Source of the DNA: Acidithiobacillus sulfuriphilus
Lineage (GTDB): Bacteria; Pseudomonadota; Gammaproteobacteria; Acidithiobacillales; Acidithiobacillaceae
Direction: 5' to 3'
Length of the DNA stretch: 13,774 bases
Assembly: GCF_003721225.1 (NCBI RefSeq)
Contig: NZ_RIZI01000119.1
Coordinates: 1 to 13,774, forward strand
Below the pieces are notes generated by a model. It was given only the letters and a program-made list of their open reading frames with translations, made no database searches and was not told the DNA's origin. Both the position numbers and the translations under genes were made by a program. Numbering within the stretch: position 1 is the first letter of the stretch; every line of letters starts with the position of its first letter. Below, piece by piece: positions 12,416 through 13,774 of the stretch.

Positions 12416-13774
12416 ATGCCAAGTCCACAACTGCGGGCATTGGGGTCTTTCCGGCGCTGGGCCGGGTCGGCGCCGGTGTGGTCCGGCCGTGTCGCCGCCC
12501 CCCTGTGGTTGTCCCTGGGTCAGGCCATTCATGGCCAGGGCGGCCGCCTCATGGGGTTGTGGGGGGAGGATCGCCGTGCCGCGGAAGGATGCTTTCTGGT
12601 GCATGGCGCCTTTCTCTTCGAGCAGGGCCTTCTCCTGGCCGAGCAGGAGGTCAACGCGGCGCGCCTGGAAACGCCCTCCCTGGCCGCTATTTTCCCTGCC
12701 GCCAACCGCATGGAACGGACCCTGTACGACCTCCTGGGGATTCGCGCCCAGGGTTTGGCGGATCAACGCCCCTGGCTGCGTCACCAGGCCTGGCCGGAGG
12801 ATCAGTTTCCCCTGCGTGCGGACTTTCCGGGCAGCGATCTCGGCAGCGCCGGGGATGATCGTTATGCCTTCGTGCCGGTCTCCGGAGCGGAAGTGCATGA
12901 AATCCCGGTCGGTCCCGTCCACGCCGGCACCATCGAACCCGGCCATTTCCGCTTTCAGGTTCTGGGCGAGGAAGTGCTGCGCCTGGAGGCGCATCTGGGT
13001 TATACCCATAAGGGGACGGAGCGTCTCTTCCAGGGCCAGGACATCGCCGGCGGGGCGCGCCTGGCCGGGCGGGTGAGCGGGGACAGCACGGTGGCTTACG
13101 GCTGGGTCTATGCCCGGGCCGTGGAGCAGATCCTCGCCCTGACCCCGCCCCCCCGGGCCCAGTGGCTGCGTGCCCTGTGCCTGGAGCGGGAGCGTCTGGC
13201 CAACCACCTGGGAGATCTGGGGGCGCTGGGCAATGACGCTGGACTGGCCTTTGCCCTCACCCAGTTTTCCCGCCTCAAGGAAGACTTCCTGCGGGATCAG
13301 GAGCGCTACTTCGGCCACCGGTATCTCATGGACCGGATTGCGCCCGGCGGCGTGGCCTTTGATCTGGATGCCCGGCAGTGTGCGGCCCTGCGGGTGGCGG
13401 GCCGGGCCTTGGGCGTGGTCGTGGCGCGCCTGCAGGAGATCCTCGCCGAGCACGGCGGTTTGCGCGACCGGGTGGTGACCCTGGGCCGCATTTCCCCGTC
13501 CCTGGCCGCTGATCTGGGTATGATGGGCATGGCCGGTCGGGCCAGCAGCCAAGCCTGGGATCTGCGGGTCCAGTTCCCGCAGCCGCCCTATGATGCGCTG
13601 GAGGTGCGCATGGCCCTGGAGAGCGACGGCGATGTGGCGGCGCGCATGGCGGTGCGCTTTGCCGAGATCACGGAATCCTTGCGCCTGCAGGACCAGATCC
13701 GCGAGGGCGGGCCAGACGGGGGTGGGATCCTGGCCCTTGATGCGGGCATCGATGGCGGCGCAATCCCTCAGGGC
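12416..13774 (+). CDS. hyfG: HyfG/HycE-like large subunit (fused NuoC-NuoD type) lacking the proximal NiFe cysteines, 3' end outside window
   Basis: The visible 453 residues form a NuoC-like domain (about 1-140; FPAANRMERTLYDLLGI at 93-109, FPLRADF at 131-137) fused to a NuoD/hydrogenase large-subunit domain (from about 160; HEIPVGPVHAGTIEPGHFRF, then LGYTHKGTERL). Such subunits carry the active site of group-4 hydrogenases or the quinone site of complex I. Where hydrogenases have RxCGxC, this protein has RVSGDS (219-224): both nickel-binding cysteines are serines (221, 224), and no other CxxC occurs in the visible part. It therefore resembles energy-converting hydrogenase-related (Ehr) proteins more than true HyfG. 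The ATG follows a consensus Shine-Dalgarno sequence. About 100 or more C-terminal residues, with the second motif region, lie outside. The symbol denotes homology, not hydrogenase activity. Confidence 0.9.
   Translation, partial: MPSPQLRALGSFRRWAGSAPVWSGRVAAPLWLSLGQAIHGQGGRLMGLWGEDRRAAEGCFLVHGAFLFEQGLLLAEQEVNAARLETPSLAAIFPAANRMERTLYDLLGIRAQGLADQRPWLRHQAWPEDQFPLRADFPGSDLGSAGDDRYAFVPVSGAEVHEIPVGPVHAGTIEPGHFRFQVLGEEVLRLEAHLGYTHKGTERLFQGQDIAGGARLAGRVSGDSTVAYGWVYARAVEQILALTPPPRAQWLRALCLERERLANHLGDLGALGNDAGLAFALTQFSRLKEDFLRDQERYFGHRYLMDRIAPGGVAFDLDARQCAALRVAGRALGVVVARLQEILAEHGGLRDRVVTLGRISPSLAADLGMMGMAGRASSQAWDLRVQFPQPPYDALEVRMALESDGDVAARMAVRFAEITESLRLQDQIREGGPDGGGILALDAGIDGGAIPQG

Noticed and set aside
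12032..13552. Minus-strand open frame of 506 codons opposite the large subunit
   Set aside because: It is antisense to the well-supported hyfF- and hyfG-like genes and shows no family similarity.
7342..13774. Operon as NADH dehydrogenase (complex I) or as a Dab-type inorganic carbon pump
   Set aside because: HyfB-, HyfE- and HyfF-type subunits and the fused NuoC-NuoD large subunit differ from a nuo operon, and no DabA (DUF2309) partner is present.

Overview
The window comes from a GC-rich bacterial chromosome, most likely a proteobacterium. MurJ, the DUF2203 protein and the Hyf-type membrane genes resemble those of Acidithiobacillus-like chemolithotrophs, but that placement is from memory of similar gene sets and nothing here proves it. 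The layout is a worn accessory region on the left (about 1-3430), a tRNA-Arg gene at its edge, a conserved minus-strand block (3553-6621), and a plus-strand operon (6800 to the window end) for a large membrane-bound redox complex.

Left region. It opens with the C-terminal part of a WbaP-type sugar transferase (1-534). Minus-strand small genes follow: a coiled-coil protein, a mazEF toxin-antitoxin pair with two palindromic boxes upstream 31 bp apart, and three short conserved hypothetical genes, two of which are paralogues. The C-terminal part of a tyrosine integrase (2982-3326) lies beside the 3' end of tRNA-Arg(CCT) (3428-3503). A second, 45-bp remnant of an integrase tail lies at 2146-2190. 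Together these suggest an eroded, perhaps layered, integrative element at the tRNA gene. Weak relics of a RelE/HigB-like toxin and of a possible NERD-domain protein lie between.

Middle region. murJ (lipid II flippase) overlaps a DUF2203 gene by 11 bp and is followed by a CaCA-family cation antiporter. All are on the minus strand. The antiporter has its own extended -10 element so close to its ATG that its mRNA would be leaderless.

Right region. A promoter reads rightwards into an XRE/cupin regulator whose mRNA also looks leaderless. The regulator gene shares an ATGA overlap with a hyfB-like gene, and hyfC-, hyfE-, hyfF- and hyfG-like genes follow with overlaps or very short gaps. This encodes two Mrp/NuoL-M-N-type ion-pump subunits, a NuoH-like anchor, a HyfE subunit and a fused NuoC-NuoD large subunit that runs off the window.

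The most notable point is that the large subunit carries RVSGDS where [NiFe]-hydrogenases have the RxCGxC ligand motif. The two cysteines that hold the nickel are serines. The operon therefore probably does not encode a hydrogen-evolving hydrogenase-4 but an energy-converting hydrogenase-related (Ehr-type) ion pump of unknown substrate, under its own cupin-type regulator.
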